Source of the DNA: Scleromatobacter sp038243995
Lineage (GTDB): Bacteria; Pseudomonadota; Gammaproteobacteria; Burkholderiales; Burkholderiaceae_C
NCBI GenBank assembly: GCA_038243995.1
Contig: JBBRTV010000024.1
Span: 1-64,000, forward strand
Direction: 5' to 3'
Length of the DNA stretch: 64,000 nucleotides
The notes below the pieces were generated by a model. That model was not told the DNA's origin and searched no databases. It was given only the letters and a program-made list of their open reading frames with translations. The position numbers and the translations under genes are program-made. Shown in pieces: positions 26,763 through 35,855 of this stretch (the stretch's first letter is position 1; each line of letters starts with the position of its first letter).

Positions 26763-28979
26763 CTAGCGTGGCGCGAGCCCGTGTCCGAACCCGTCGAAAT
26801 CGCCGAGCAGCTTGCCGGTCTTCTGGTATTCGCGCTGCGTCGCCCTGATCACGTGCCCCATGCGCACGACCTCGCCTTCGTCGGCAGCGAGGAACGCGGC
26901 CGCGACGGCGATGTTCTTGATGTTGCCGCCGGTCATCTCGAAGCGCTGCGCCATCGCCAGCAGGTCGAGGCCGCTGTCGCGGGGCGTCTCGGCCGGCCAG
27001 ATGCCCTGCCAGATGCGATGGCGATCCTCGTCGTCGGGGAACGGGAACTCGATCGTGAAGTGAAGCCGGCGCACGAAGGCGTCGTCCATGTTCTTGCGGA
27101 AGTTCGTCGCGAGGATCGCGATGCCTTCGTACTCCTCCATCCGCTGGAGCAGGTAGCCGACCTCGATATTGGCGTAGCGGTCGTGCGAATCCCGCACCTC
27201 GCTGCGCTTGCCGAACAGCGCGTCGGCCTCGTCGAAGAAGAGGATGGCATTCGATGTCTCGGCCTCGTCGAAGATTTTCGACAGGTTCTTCTCGGTCTCG
27301 CCGATGTACTTGCTGATCACGGTCGAGAGGTCGATCTTGTAGAGGTCCAGCCCCAGCTCCGACGCGATGATGCTGGCCGACATCGTCTTGCCGGTACCGG
27401 ACGGCCCGGCGAACAGCACGGCGAGACCCTTGCCGAGCGTGAGCTTGCCGCCGAAGCCCCAATCGCCATAGACGCGGTCGCGGTACTTCACGTGGTTGCA
27501 GATCTCGCGCAACTGCGCGAGGCATTCGGCGGGCAGCACGATGTCGGCCCAGCGGAAGTGCGACGAGGTCTTGCGCGCCAGCGACGACAGCTTCTGGTTC
27601 GAATGCAGGCGACACGCGTCCTGGAGGTCGAGCCGCGAGATCGCGCTGCCGTCGCCGCCGCGCAACTGCGCGAAGCGGCGGGCGCTCGCGGCCGCCTGCA
27701 CGACGACGCCCGGACTGAGCCGGAAGCGGCTGCCGAGGGCCGCGAGGTCGACGCCGTCCTCGAGCGGGGCGCCCGCCAACTGGCGCTTCCACAGCGTGGT
27801 CCGCTCGACGTGGGTCGGCTCGGGCACACGCAGGACGAGCGCGCCGCGCCGCGCGAACGTCGCGTTCATGACGGCGGCGTCTTCGCCGCCCCAGAAGCAC
27901 GGCACGCCGCCGGCGTCGATCGAGCGCAGGATCGCCGCGAGCGTTCCGCGCTGGCGGGCGCCCGGGTCGCCACCGTCGGTCGCCTGGCCGCGCTCGCCCG
28001 CGCTGCCGAACGATCCGCCGCTCCAGTACACGCCGGCGCCGAACAGCTGCGCGTCGCGCTCGACCATGGCGGCGATCTGCCCGGCCTCGGCATCGGCGGG
28101 CCAGCCTGCGAGGTCGACGATCAGCAACGGCCGCGCACGCTCGCTGCAGAGGGCCTCGGCCACGCTGCGCTTGCCCGAGCCGGCCCGGCCGACGAGGAGC
28201 ATCACCGGCTGCGCCGCCTCGGCGTGGGCCGGCCAGGCGCGCCGCAGCGCCTCGCGCGCCCGTGCGTCGACCAGCAGCTCGTCGAGCGTGCGCGTCGACG
28301 TCGCCAGGCTCACGAAGGCACGCAGCCGGGCGTCGATCTCGTCGGCGCCGAAGAGGTACTGCACGATCCGGTCGTCGGGCTTGAGGCCGCGGGCGAGCAG
28401 CGGCTGGTGCGGCGCGGAGGGGTCGTCCAACACGTGCACGACGTGCCGCGCGACCAGCGGCGCCCCGGCGAGGAAGTGGCGCCGCAGCGCGAGCCGTTGG
28501 CGCGGGGAGGGCGACAGCAGCTGCAGCACGAGGTCGACGCTCGGGCGCTTGCGGGTGACGTCGTCCTGCAGGTAGGCATAGAGCTTCTCGTAGCGCAGGT
28601 CGATCTCCACCGCCAGGCAGACGAGCAACACGCCGACGTCGAAGGCATCGAGGTCGAACAGGCGCGCCAGCCGTTCCAGGCGCAGGTCGATGCCCCGCTC
28701 GCGGCTGAGCTGGCAGCGCTGCGCCAGCCCGCGTTCGAACTCGCGCAACGCCGCGTCCACGTCGCCGAGGCGCTCGTCCTCGCCTTCGCGCAACCAGGGC
28801 GGCGCGCCCAGCGGCTGCGCCAGCAGGCCGTCGACCTCCTGCTCGGAGATGTAGAGCCCGCGAAAGTGCTCGTCCTCGGACTGCACGCGCCGCAGGTGCG
28901 CCACGCGCGAGCGGATCAGCAGGTCGATGCGTTCGAGCTCGGCCAGCAGGTGTTCGGAAGAGTCGGCGAAGGCGAGCAT
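26763..28979 (-). CDS. eCIS AAA+ ATPase (Afp15/Pvc15-like)
   Basis: 738 residues. An N-terminal helical domain (~1-230) precedes a first, degenerate P-loop module (LLVGRAGSGKRS near residue 265). The second is a canonical AAA+ module near residues 510-700, with Walker A GPSGTGKT, Walker B ILFFDEADALFG and sensor segment ILATNFRKNMDDAF. Afp15-type ATPases are required for eCIS assembly and are a marker of these loci. The second module is clearly the active one. It sits between the 325-residue structural gene and the membrane gene. Confidence 0.9.
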   Translation of the reverse strand: MLAFADSSEHLLAELERIDLLIRSRVAHLRRVQSEDEHFRGLYISEQEVDGLLAQPLGAPPWLREGEDERLGDVDAALREFERGLAQRCQLSRERGIDLRLERLARLFDLDAFDVGVLLVCLAVEIDLRYEKLYAYLQDDVTRKRPSVDLVLQLLSPSPRQRLALRRHFLAGAPLVARHVVHVLDDPSAPHQPLLARGLKPDDRIVQYLFGADEIDARLRAFVSLATSTRTLDELLVDARAREALRRAWPAHAEAAQPVMLLVGRAGSGKRSVAEALCSERARPLLIVDLAGWPADAEAGQIAAMVERDAQLFGAGVYWSGGSFGSAGERGQATDGGDPGARQRGTLAAILRSIDAGGVPCFWGGEDAAVMNATFARRGALVLRVPEPTHVERTTLWKRQLAGAPLEDGVDLAALGSRFRLSPGVVVQAAASARRFAQLRGGDGSAISRLDLQDACRLHSNQKLSSLARKTSSHFRWADIVLPAECLAQLREICNHVKYRDRVYGDWGFGGKLTLGKGLAVLFAGPSGTGKTMSASIIASELGLDLYKIDLSTVISKYIGETEKNLSKIFDEAETSNAILFFDEADALFGKRSEVRDSHDRYANIEVGYLLQRMEEYEGIAILATNFRKNMDDAFVRRLHFTIEFPFPDDEDRHRIWQGIWPAETPRDSGLDLLAMAQRFEMTGGNIKNIAVAAAFLAADEGEVVRMGHVIRATQREYQKTGKLLGDFDGFGHGLAPR

Positions 28980-28988
28980 GCGGAGGGC

Positions 28989-29966
28989 TCAGTAGGAGAC
29001 CTCGAGCGCGACCAGCGAGACCTTCGAGTAGCCGTGCGAGCGGATGTCGACCGCAATCGTGCGGTGACGGTCGTGCACGTGGCGGTGGCTTTCGGGGATC
29101 TCGCCGGTCTCGAAGTAGGCGCCGCTGCCGACCTGCAGCGTCAGCAGTTCGTCGCGCAGGTGCTTCATGGTCTTCGGATCGAAGCCGCCCAGCAGCAGCG
29201 CGGCGGTCAGCACGGATTCGTTCTCGCCGCCGGCGACCCGGAACCGGTGCAGGTGCCGCACGCCGGGCGGCAGCACGATGGTCATCATGCCGGCCGCGCC
29301 GCGCGTGTTGGGCTTGCCGTTCCAGTCCTTGTGGGCAACGGCCTGGGTGGCACCGATCCGGAACGGCGGCCGCGTGTCGTCCTCGTCCTGCGGCATCGGC
29401 GACGGATGGAAGGCCATGGTGAGCCAGTCCTTGCGCAGTTGCGGGTCGAGCGCCTCCGCGCCCACCGACGCCGGCGCGATGGGGGTGCGGAGCTGGTCGC
29501 GCTGGACATGGCCGACGCCCTCGGGCGCGATGCGGCCCCGCTCGTCCAGCTGCACGCTGCCCAGCCGCACGTCGTACTGCTCCACGCCGGTGGCTACGCG
29601 CAGGTGCGCGTAGCAGTCGATGCGGTTGCCGGGCTCGCCCTCCTTGTCGACGTGTTCGGTGCGGTAGCCCAGCGTCACCCAGGCGAGCGCGCCCGGAGGC
29701 AGGCCGGTCAGCTCGAGCGTCTCGGGTTCCCGCAACTCGATCTCGCGACCCTTGCGGTCGATCGCATAGCCGGGCGAGACCGTCACCGACAGGTCGCCGC
29801 CGCGCGAGAGCTCGAGACCGTGGACGACCCCGAACCCGTGCAGGTTCCGGCTGTGGCCATAGCGCGCATGGACGTGGAACTGCTGCTCGTCGATGAAGTC
29901 GTCCTCGAGCAGCAACTGGCCATGCCGGTAAGCAGGCTTGCGGGCGATCAGCTGTTTCTTCTGCAT
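28989..29966 (-). CDS. eCIS-associated structural protein, possibly fibre or baseplate
   Basis: 325 residues. The N-terminal signature GQLLLEDDFIDEQQFHVHARYGHSRNLHGFGVVHGLEL is followed by beta-rich sequence (VTVSPGYAIDRKGREIELREPETL). This resembles proteins found near tail-fibre or collar genes in phage-tail-like clusters. The C-terminal part contains a His-rich patch (ESHRHVHDRHRT). There is no signal peptide. Location between tail protein I and the AAA+ ATPase matches the place of fibre or accessory genes in other eCIS. Exact role uncertain. Confidence 0.6.
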   Translation of the reverse strand: MQKKQLIARKPAYRHGQLLLEDDFIDEQQFHVHARYGHSRNLHGFGVVHGLELSRGGDLSVTVSPGYAIDRKGREIELREPETLELTGLPPGALAWVTLGYRTEHVDKEGEPGNRIDCYAHLRVATGVEQYDVRLGSVQLDERGRIAPEGVGHVQRDQLRTPIAPASVGAEALDPQLRKDWLTMAFHPSPMPQDEDDTRPPFRIGATQAVAHKDWNGKPNTRGAAGMMTIVLPPGVRHLHRFRVAGGENESVLTAALLLGGFDPKTMKHLRDELLTLQVGSGAYFETGEIPESHRHVHDRHRTIAVDIRSHGYSKVSLVALEVSY

Positions 29967-30017
29967 GATTTCAGTCCCTGGAATTGGAGAGATGGCCGGC
30001 GCGTGACTCCATGCTCG

Positions 30018-30695
30018 TCAGCCCGCGAGTTCGTGGCGCTCCGGCGACTCGGTCATGGCGGCCGGCTTCAGCACGAGGTCGTAGACCGTGTGGGCCGGTT
30101 TCGCGAAATCGATCACCGCGCGCAACCGGCGCTCCAGGCTATCGAAGCGGTCGTCGCCAGCCGTCGACGGCGCCGCCGCGTGCAGCTCGACGACGACCTT
30201 GAACCAGAAGGCACGCCCCTGCGCCAGCCGCGAATCGCTGCCGAGCCGCGAGCTGCCCACCGTGAAGCCGACGCGCGGCCTGTCGTCGACGTCGACGGTG
30301 CGCACCTCGTCGAAGCAGAGGGCGACGAGACGCACGAGATAGTCGCGGGTGCCGCGCAGACCGTAGAGCGGCACGATGCCGGCGACGACGCGCCGCAGCG
30401 CCGCCGGCGCAAACAGCGCATGCGGCGTGAAGGCGAGCCAGCTCGCCAGCCAGTTGAGGAACGGCTCCGGCGTACGCGCGCTCCGGTCGGCGGGACTGCC
30501 CAGCGGGGCGAACAGCGCCGGTATCGCCGGCAGGCGGCGCTCGATCCCGGGCAGGCCGGCGGGGGGCTCGCCGGCGTGGCCGAAGAACAGTGCCTCGAAG
30601 ACGCCGAGCAGGCGCGCCAGGTCGCCCGATTCGTCTGACGCCCGATAGACATCCGGCAGGCTCGCGAACATGCGATCGGCGCGCGTCGGGGTCAT
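30018..30695 (-). CDS. Phage tail protein I-like baseplate protein
   Basis: 225 residues from ATG 30695, which overlaps the stop of the upstream J-like gene (ATGA). The pattern FASLPDVYRASDESGDLARLLGVFEALF, then PEPFLNWLASWLAF, then LVPLYGLRGT-like IVPLYGLRGTRDYLVRLV is characteristic of the tail-protein-I family of baseplates (TIGR02242 type). It would form part of the wedge next to the J-like proteins. Confidence 0.82.
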   Translation of the reverse strand: MTPTRADRMFASLPDVYRASDESGDLARLLGVFEALFFGHAGEPPAGLPGIERRLPAIPALFAPLGSPADRSARTPEPFLNWLASWLAFTPHALFAPAALRRVVAGIVPLYGLRGTRDYLVRLVALCFDEVRTVDVDDRPRVGFTVGSSRLGSDSRLAQGRAFWFKVVVELHAAAPSTAGDDRFDSLERRLRAVIDFAKPAHTVYDLVLKPAAMTESPERHELAG

Positions 30696-31807
30696 GAGCG
30701 CCTCCGGCCCGCAGCCGGCGCCGCGCCGTCGCCGGCAATGCGCACGAACGCCTCCCGGGCGAGGTGGACGCGCACGAGTTCCCAGGGGCGCAGCAGGACG
30801 GACGCGAGCGTGCCGTCGGCATCGCGCACGAAGCGGCGCTGGGCGATGCTGGCGCCGCCGCCCAGGCGCGCGTCCGCGGCGAGGGTGGCGACCAGGCCGA
30901 TGCGCAGGCCGACCAGCGCCCCGGCGCCTTCGGAGAACGCGCGCTCGTCGATGCGGTGCACGGCGAGCGCCTCGATCCAGTCGACGCCGTCCGCGCGGTC
31001 CATCACTTCGGCGATCTCCGACAGGTACAGCGCATGTCCGAAGGGTCGCTCCCCGGCGCCCGTCTCGCCGGGCGCCTGCGGGCCGAAGCGCCGCCGCAGC
31101 GCGGCCTCTATCGCCACCGCGGCCGCGTGCATAGAGACTCCGTCCTCGAGCGCGACGCTGCAGCCCACGAACACGTGCAGGTAGACGGGTGCGACGACAT
31201 GCACGTGCGTCGTCATGAGGCAGCGCGAGGCGAGATCGTGCTCGACCTCGCGGCACAGCCGCTCGAGCACTTCGGGGTCGAGTTCGCGTTCGGGCGCCAG
31301 GACAACGCTGACGTCCCCCCCGGACTCTGCCGCGGCAGTGCCGCGAGCGATGCTGGCGTGGCGCAGGTCCACGCCTGCCAGCGCACGCGCACGCACGCGC
31401 CCGGAGCCGGGCGCGTGGTGGTGCGCGAGCGCGCACGCCGCCTGTTCGAAATCGCGCGGCGTCACCGCGCACTGCGACTGCGAGAGCGACCGCACGCACG
31501 CGCTCAGCGCCTCGTCGACGCGGGCCGACGGCAGGCCGCGCAAGGCCTCGCTGTCGGTGGCGTCGTTGCCCTGGAGCAGGCGCAGGAGATTCAGCTTCGC
31601 GTCCGGCGTGATGCGCAAGGCGCGGTACGCCAGGATCTCGCTGAAGTAGGCGAACAGCTCGACGAGCGTGATGCCCGGATCGGCGGCGTTGTGGTTGGTC
31701 CAGTCGGGCGCGTACGCCGGGATCAGCGAGACGCCCTCGCGCACCAGTTCGTCGAACTGCCAGGCGCGTGCCAGTTCGTCGTTGGCAGGGGCGGGCAGGG
31801 CGTTCAT
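30692..31807 (-). CDS. Second baseplate J-like protein (shorter)
   Basis: 371 residues from ATG 31807, overlapping the stop of the longer J-like gene by 4 bases. The N-terminus NALPAPANDELARAWQFDELVREGVSLIPAYAPDWTNHNAADPGITLVELFAYFSEIL is the standard opening of J/Afp12-type proteins. A later ARALAGVDLRH...VSVVLAPERELDPEVLERLCREVEHDL region is also typical. It likely forms the baseplate wedge with the longer paralogue and tail protein I. Confidence 0.82.
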   Translation of the reverse strand: MNALPAPANDELARAWQFDELVREGVSLIPAYAPDWTNHNAADPGITLVELFAYFSEILAYRALRITPDAKLNLLRLLQGNDATDSEALRGLPSARVDEALSACVRSLSQSQCAVTPRDFEQAACALAHHHAPGSGRVRARALAGVDLRHASIARGTAAAESGGDVSVVLAPERELDPEVLERLCREVEHDLASRCLMTTHVHVVAPVYLHVFVGCSVALEDGVSMHAAAVAIEAALRRRFGPQAPGETGAGERPFGHALYLSEIAEVMDRADGVDWIEALAVHRIDERAFSEGAGALVGLRIGLVATLAADARLGGGASIAQRRFVRDADGTLASVLLRPWELVRVHLAREAFVRIAGDGAAPAAGRRRS

Positions 31808-34707
31808 TCCGACACCCTCACGTCGACGGCACCCGCCGCCGCAATCCAGTGCGCGCCGGCGGGCGCGTCGACCTGCAAGTGGAGCGCGCGCACCCCGTCG
31901 ACCCCGTCGATGGCGCCAGCGAGCGCGAAGAGATCCGAACGGTGCGGGCGCTTGCCGATCGCCCAGCCGCGTTGCGCGACGCCGCCTTCGAGCGGGTGCA
32001 GGAAACGGGTGATGCGGGCGACGCACTCGGCGGCGACCGCATGGGGCGACCAGTCGTGGCGAACGCAGATGTCCAGGGTTACCGACGCGTCCGCGTAGGT
32101 CGGGCCGACCATCACGAGCCGGCCGCCCACGGCGCGCCGCGCGTCCAGGTAGTCGCGCACCTGCGCCAGCAACTCGAGGCTGGGCTGCGGCCGCGGCACC
32201 GTTGCCTGCGGAACGATCACCACGCTGACGATCCCGGGTTCGGGCGGACGGACCGACCCGCCGGCCTCGGCGACCGCCAGGTCGCGCCCCGCCACGCACC
32301 AGGCCCGTGCGACTTCCGGAGTCGCCTTGCGGGCGAGGTCGGCATAGTCGTCGGCGCACACCGCGCGGTCGCGATGCCGCAGCCAGGCCGAGGCGTGCGC
32401 GCGGATCTCGGCCTCGCCCTCGACATCGACCCCGCCGACCGCCGGCTCCGGATTGACGACCGCGGCCACGGCCGGAACGGCGCTGCGCAGCTGCGTGATC
32501 GCCAGCGCCGGCCGATTGCCCTGGCGACCTCCGCCGACCGCATAGGCATGCAGGCGCACGTTGCCGGCGCCCGCGGGCGGGATGCGGCCGTGGCGGCCAT
32601 CGCCGAAGCGCACGTCGCCGGTGGTGCGGTCCAGCGTGAAGTGGCGTTCATCGGGTAGGGACGACGACAGGTCGGCCACCGCTTCCCAGGTCGTCCAGTC
32701 GGCGCCGCTTTCGCGCACCTGCAGCTCGACGTCACCGATGATGGGCGTGCGCAGGGCCTTGAACGCCTGCCCGGCGCGGCCGTTGCTGGAACCGAGCAAC
32801 TCGTCGCGCAGGCGCTGGGCCTGGACGGCCAGAACGCCGTTGAGTGCGAGGCCGGCTGGCAGCCTGCGCGTGGCGTCGACCGCGGAAGGCCAGGCGAGCC
32901 GCAACCACGCGAGGCGGCCCGCGGGATCGAGCACGGCCCCCGGCCACGGCACGGCATCGCCGGGCAATCGCAGGCGCACGAGGCCGGCGCGCGCGCAGCC
33001 GGCCGAGGTGTCGCGCACGACCGCGTCCTGCCAGCCGGCCGCGGTGCGCAACTGCCAGCGCGGGCCAGCGACCGGGTCCGCGTCGACCAGCGCGATCGGC
33101 GGGACGGGCGGGCGCGGGCGCACGACGAGCGCGAGCTCGCGGCCGCCGGCCAGGGTGGCGGCAACCGGGGGCATGGCGACGGCCAGCCCGAGATAGAGCG
33201 CGGGGCCGTCGAGGTCGGGCGCGATGAAGATGTCGAAGGGCCGCGCCGCGACGGCGTCCAGGACGGCGCTGGTCAAGGCGCCCTGGCGCACGAAGCGCTC
33301 CGCCGCGAGCGATCCGCGCTCCAGCGTCGACTGCACGGCGAGCTTGCGGATCGCCGGGGCGCGCGGCAGCCACAGCTGCGGATTGTCGGGTGGGGCGACG
33401 CGCCCGTAGTCGCCGGAGACGAGTCGCGCGCGTACCCACGGGCCGTGCTTGCCGGCCACCGTGATCGAGGCGACATCGGGCGGTACGGTGAACATCACCG
33501 TGCCGTCCGCGGTGAATGAGCGCGTTGCGTCGGTGGCGGCCAGCGAGCGGTAGCCGCCCGTCGTGGCGATCTCCCAGGCGAGCACCGGCCGGCCGTCGCG
33601 ACTGACCGGCTCGATCGGGGCCGCCGGCGGCGCCGGCGCGCCATGCGGATTGGTCATCTGCACGCGGATTTCGAGGCGCGCCCCGGGCTGGCCGAAGGCC
33701 GGGCTCAGCAGGTGCAGGACGTCGCCGAACCGCGGGCGTTCGCCGAGCGGGAAGAAGTCCTTGCTCGTATCGAGTGCCGCCTCGCCGTGGCAGGCCAGCT
33801 CGACGGCCAGCGGCGGGGTGCTGGCGCTGACCTGCAGCGCCACTTCGCGCACCCGCGGCACCTGCGGCGGGAAGGTGGCGTCCGCGTCCGCCTCGGGCCC
33901 GGGCGTGGCCGGGGCGCGCGGACGCACCGTCAACCAGCGCGACTCGATGCCCTCCACGACGGCCGGCGGCCATTCGACAGGAGCCTGCAGCACCACCTCG
34001 CCGTCCCGCGTCAGCTGCGCGCTCGTGTCGCCCAGCAACACCAGCGGGGCGAATCCGGTCGGCGTGGTCATGCCCCATTCGAGTGGCAGCGCGGGGGCAC
34101 GTGCGCGCGGCGCGACCACGCGCACCTGCAGCCGCACCTCGCGCAGGCCCGGCACGCCGAACGCTGCCCGCTGGGCGATGTGCCAGGCGCGCACGACGGG
34201 CCAGGCGATCGGTTCTGCCGCGCCCGGCGCCTGCCCGCTCGCCGACAGTATCGAGGCGCGGTCCGACGCCTGCAGGTGGCCGGCGTCGACGAAGCAGGCG
34301 AGCGCGAACTCGGCGCGCACGAGCTCGAGGTCGTCGCAGGTCTCGAAGACGACGGGCACGGTGTCGCCGGCCATGGCCTGCGCGGCGACGCGCGTGTGCA
34401 TCGGCACGACGACGGGCGCCGCACCGGGTGCGGCCTTGAACGCCAGATGCACGCGGGCGGCGGCGGCAGGCCGCACGGCGCCCGCGAAGAACTCGGTGAA
34501 GGCGCGCAGGTGCAGCTCGGGCGCGGCGTTGACGCAGGCGGTGAGGATCTCGCCGTCGCGCGCGGCCACCTGGATCAGGGCGGTTCGCAACGTGTCTTCC
34601 CCGGCGGGCACGCCGAGGGCGTCCGCGAGCAGGCGCTGCAACTGGCCGGCGATGTCGGCTGCGCTGCGCGGATGCGCTATCAGGGGCGGAGCGGCTCGCA
34701 AGGTCAC
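31804..34707 (-). CDS. Baseplate J-like assembly protein (Afp11-like)
   Basis: 967 residues from GTG 34707, preceded by GAGGAG at suitable spacing; the frame continues upstream of it into other genes, so the start was chosen by the ribosome-binding site. It has the layout of large eCIS J proteins (TIGR02243 type): an N-terminal wedge domain, extended beta domains, and the conserved C-terminal half with DRTTGDVRFGDGRHGRIPPAGAGNVRLHAYAVGGGRQGN. It is the main wedge protein of the baseplate. Confidence 0.87.
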   Translation of the reverse strand: MTLRAAPPLIAHPRSAADIAGQLQRLLADALGVPAGEDTLRTALIQVAARDGEILTACVNAAPELHLRAFTEFFAGAVRPAAAARVHLAFKAAPGAAPVVVPMHTRVAAQAMAGDTVPVVFETCDDLELVRAEFALACFVDAGHLQASDRASILSASGQAPGAAEPIAWPVVRAWHIAQRAAFGVPGLREVRLQVRVVAPRARAPALPLEWGMTTPTGFAPLVLLGDTSAQLTRDGEVVLQAPVEWPPAVVEGIESRWLTVRPRAPATPGPEADADATFPPQVPRVREVALQVSASTPPLAVELACHGEAALDTSKDFFPLGERPRFGDVLHLLSPAFGQPGARLEIRVQMTNPHGAPAPPAAPIEPVSRDGRPVLAWEIATTGGYRSLAATDATRSFTADGTVMFTVPPDVASITVAGKHGPWVRARLVSGDYGRVAPPDNPQLWLPRAPAIRKLAVQSTLERGSLAAERFVRQGALTSAVLDAVAARPFDIFIAPDLDGPALYLGLAVAMPPVAATLAGGRELALVVRPRPPVPPIALVDADPVAGPRWQLRTAAGWQDAVVRDTSAGCARAGLVRLRLPGDAVPWPGAVLDPAGRLAWLRLAWPSAVDATRRLPAGLALNGVLAVQAQRLRDELLGSSNGRAGQAFKALRTPIIGDVELQVRESGADWTTWEAVADLSSSLPDERHFTLDRTTGDVRFGDGRHGRIPPAGAGNVRLHAYAVGGGRQGNRPALAITQLRSAVPAVAAVVNPEPAVGGVDVEGEAEIRAHASAWLRHRDRAVCADDYADLARKATPEVARAWCVAGRDLAVAEAGGSVRPPEPGIVSVVIVPQATVPRPQPSLELLAQVRDYLDARRAVGGRLVMVGPTYADASVTLDICVRHDWSPHAVAAECVARITRFLHPLEGGVAQRGWAIGKRPHRSDLFALAGAIDGVDGVRALHLQVDAPAGAHWIAAAGAVDVRVSE

Positions 34708-34718
34708 GGTCGCGCTCC

Positions 34719-35144
34719 TCAGGCCAGGGCCCGGTCGAGGTAGAAGGGGTACACCAGGTTGTAGCGGTTGTCGGTGCTGCGCACGCGGTAGTCGATGTCG
34801 ACCAGCAGCACCTCGCCGTGGTCGCCGCCCGCGCGGGCGGCGACGTGGAGCAGTTCGATGCGCGGCTCCCACGCCAGCAGCGCCTCGCGCACCTCGAACG
34901 CCGCCGATGCCTGCGTCGCGCCGTTGTTGGGCGCGAACAGCAGCTGGTCGAGGTTGCAGCCGAAGTCGGGGCGCATCGCGCGCTCGCCCTTGCGCGTCGC
35001 CAGGATGAGCACGATCGCCTCGCGCACGGTCGCTTCGTCGGCGCTCAGCGCGAGCGCAGCGGTACCGCGGGGAGCGCGTTCGACCGGAAACGCCCACCCG
35101 CAGCCGAGCGTGGGGATCAGGGATGAGCGGGGAGACTGGTTCAT
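34719..35144 (-). CDS. GPW/gp25-family baseplate protein
   Basis: 141 residues. The gp25-like lysozyme-fold core is clear: ATVREAIVLILATRKGERAMRPDFGCNLDQLLFAPNN, then VREALLAWEPRIEL, with VDIDYRVRSTDNRYNLVYPFYL at the end. It corresponds to Afp9. It initiates sheath polymerisation at the baseplate in related systems. It lies 12 bases upstream of the J-like gene. Confidence 0.92.
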   Translation of the reverse strand: MNQSPRSSLIPTLGCGWAFPVERAPRGTAALALSADEATVREAIVLILATRKGERAMRPDFGCNLDQLLFAPNNGATQASAAFEVREALLAWEPRIELLHVAARAGGDHGEVLLVDIDYRVRSTDNRYNLVYPFYLDRALA

Positions 35145-35159
35145 CGGAGTTCGCGCATG

Positions 35160-35855
35160 TCAGTTCACGTTGACCAGGGCGCCCTTGATGTTCACCGGCG
35201 CGTTGGCGCTGATGTCCATCGTGGTCTGCGCCTGGATCTTCACGTCGAGCTCGGACGTCACGGCGACGCCGATCGCATCGACCGTGACCTTGCCGGTCTC
35301 CGACTTGATCGCGATGTCGCCCTGCGCGGAGATAGTCATCTTCCCGGTCGCCGACTTGATCGCGATGTCGCCCTGGGCCTCGATCGCGATGCTGTTGTCC
35401 GCGCTGTGGATGACGATGCGGTTGTTGCCCGTCTTGTCGATGATCTCGATGCGCTCGTCGCCGTCGCTGTCGCACAGGCGCAGCACATGGCCGCTGCGCG
35501 ACGTGATGCTGCGGTGGTCGTTCTTGCCGTCGCTGTTGTTCTCGGGCGGCTTGTCCTTGCCGTTCCAGAGCGCGCCGATGACGTAGGGGTGCTCGAGGCT
35601 GCCGTGCTCGAACGCGACCAGCACCTCGTCGTCGGGCTCGGGCAGGAAATAGGCGCCGCGCGCAGCGCCCGCCATGGCCGCGACCACGCGCGCCCAGCCG
35701 CTCTCGTCGTCGCGGCTCAGCCACGGGAAGCGCACCTTGACGCGGTGCATGCCGTCCGGATCCTGGTTGTTCGTCACGATCCCGACGACCACCCCATGGA
35801 AGCGTCCCCGATCGTCGCCGGGAGACAGCAGGTCGCGCAGCAGTTCGTCGTGCAT
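35160..35855 (-). CDS. Central spike/baseplate V protein (gpV/VgrG-like OB and beta-helix)
   Basis: 231 residues. An OB-fold domain (GVVVGIVTNNQDPDGMHRVKVRFPWLS...SGWARVVAAMAG...GAYFLPEPDDEVLVAFEHG) is followed by a repetitive triple-stranded beta-helix (QGDIAIKSATGKMTISAQGDIAIKSETGKVTVDA). It forms the spike tip shaft. In Afp8 the gpD-like and gpV-like parts are fused; here they are two genes sharing one base (TGATG). Confidence 0.9.
   Translation of the reverse strand: MHDELLRDLLSPGDDRGRFHGVVVGIVTNNQDPDGMHRVKVRFPWLSRDDESGWARVVAAMAGAARGAYFLPEPDDEVLVAFEHGSLEHPYVIGALWNGKDKPPENNSDGKNDHRSITSRSGHVLRLCDSDGDERIEIIDKTGNNRIVIHSADNSIAIEAQGDIAIKSATGKMTISAQGDIAIKSETGKVTVDAIGVAVTSELDVKIQAQTTMDISANAPVNIKGALVNVN

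Noticed and set aside
26781..30638. Long plus-strand frame opposite the AAA+ ATPase and neighbours
   Set aside because: Shadow of AAA+, structural and tail protein I genes, all of which show family motifs on the minus strand.
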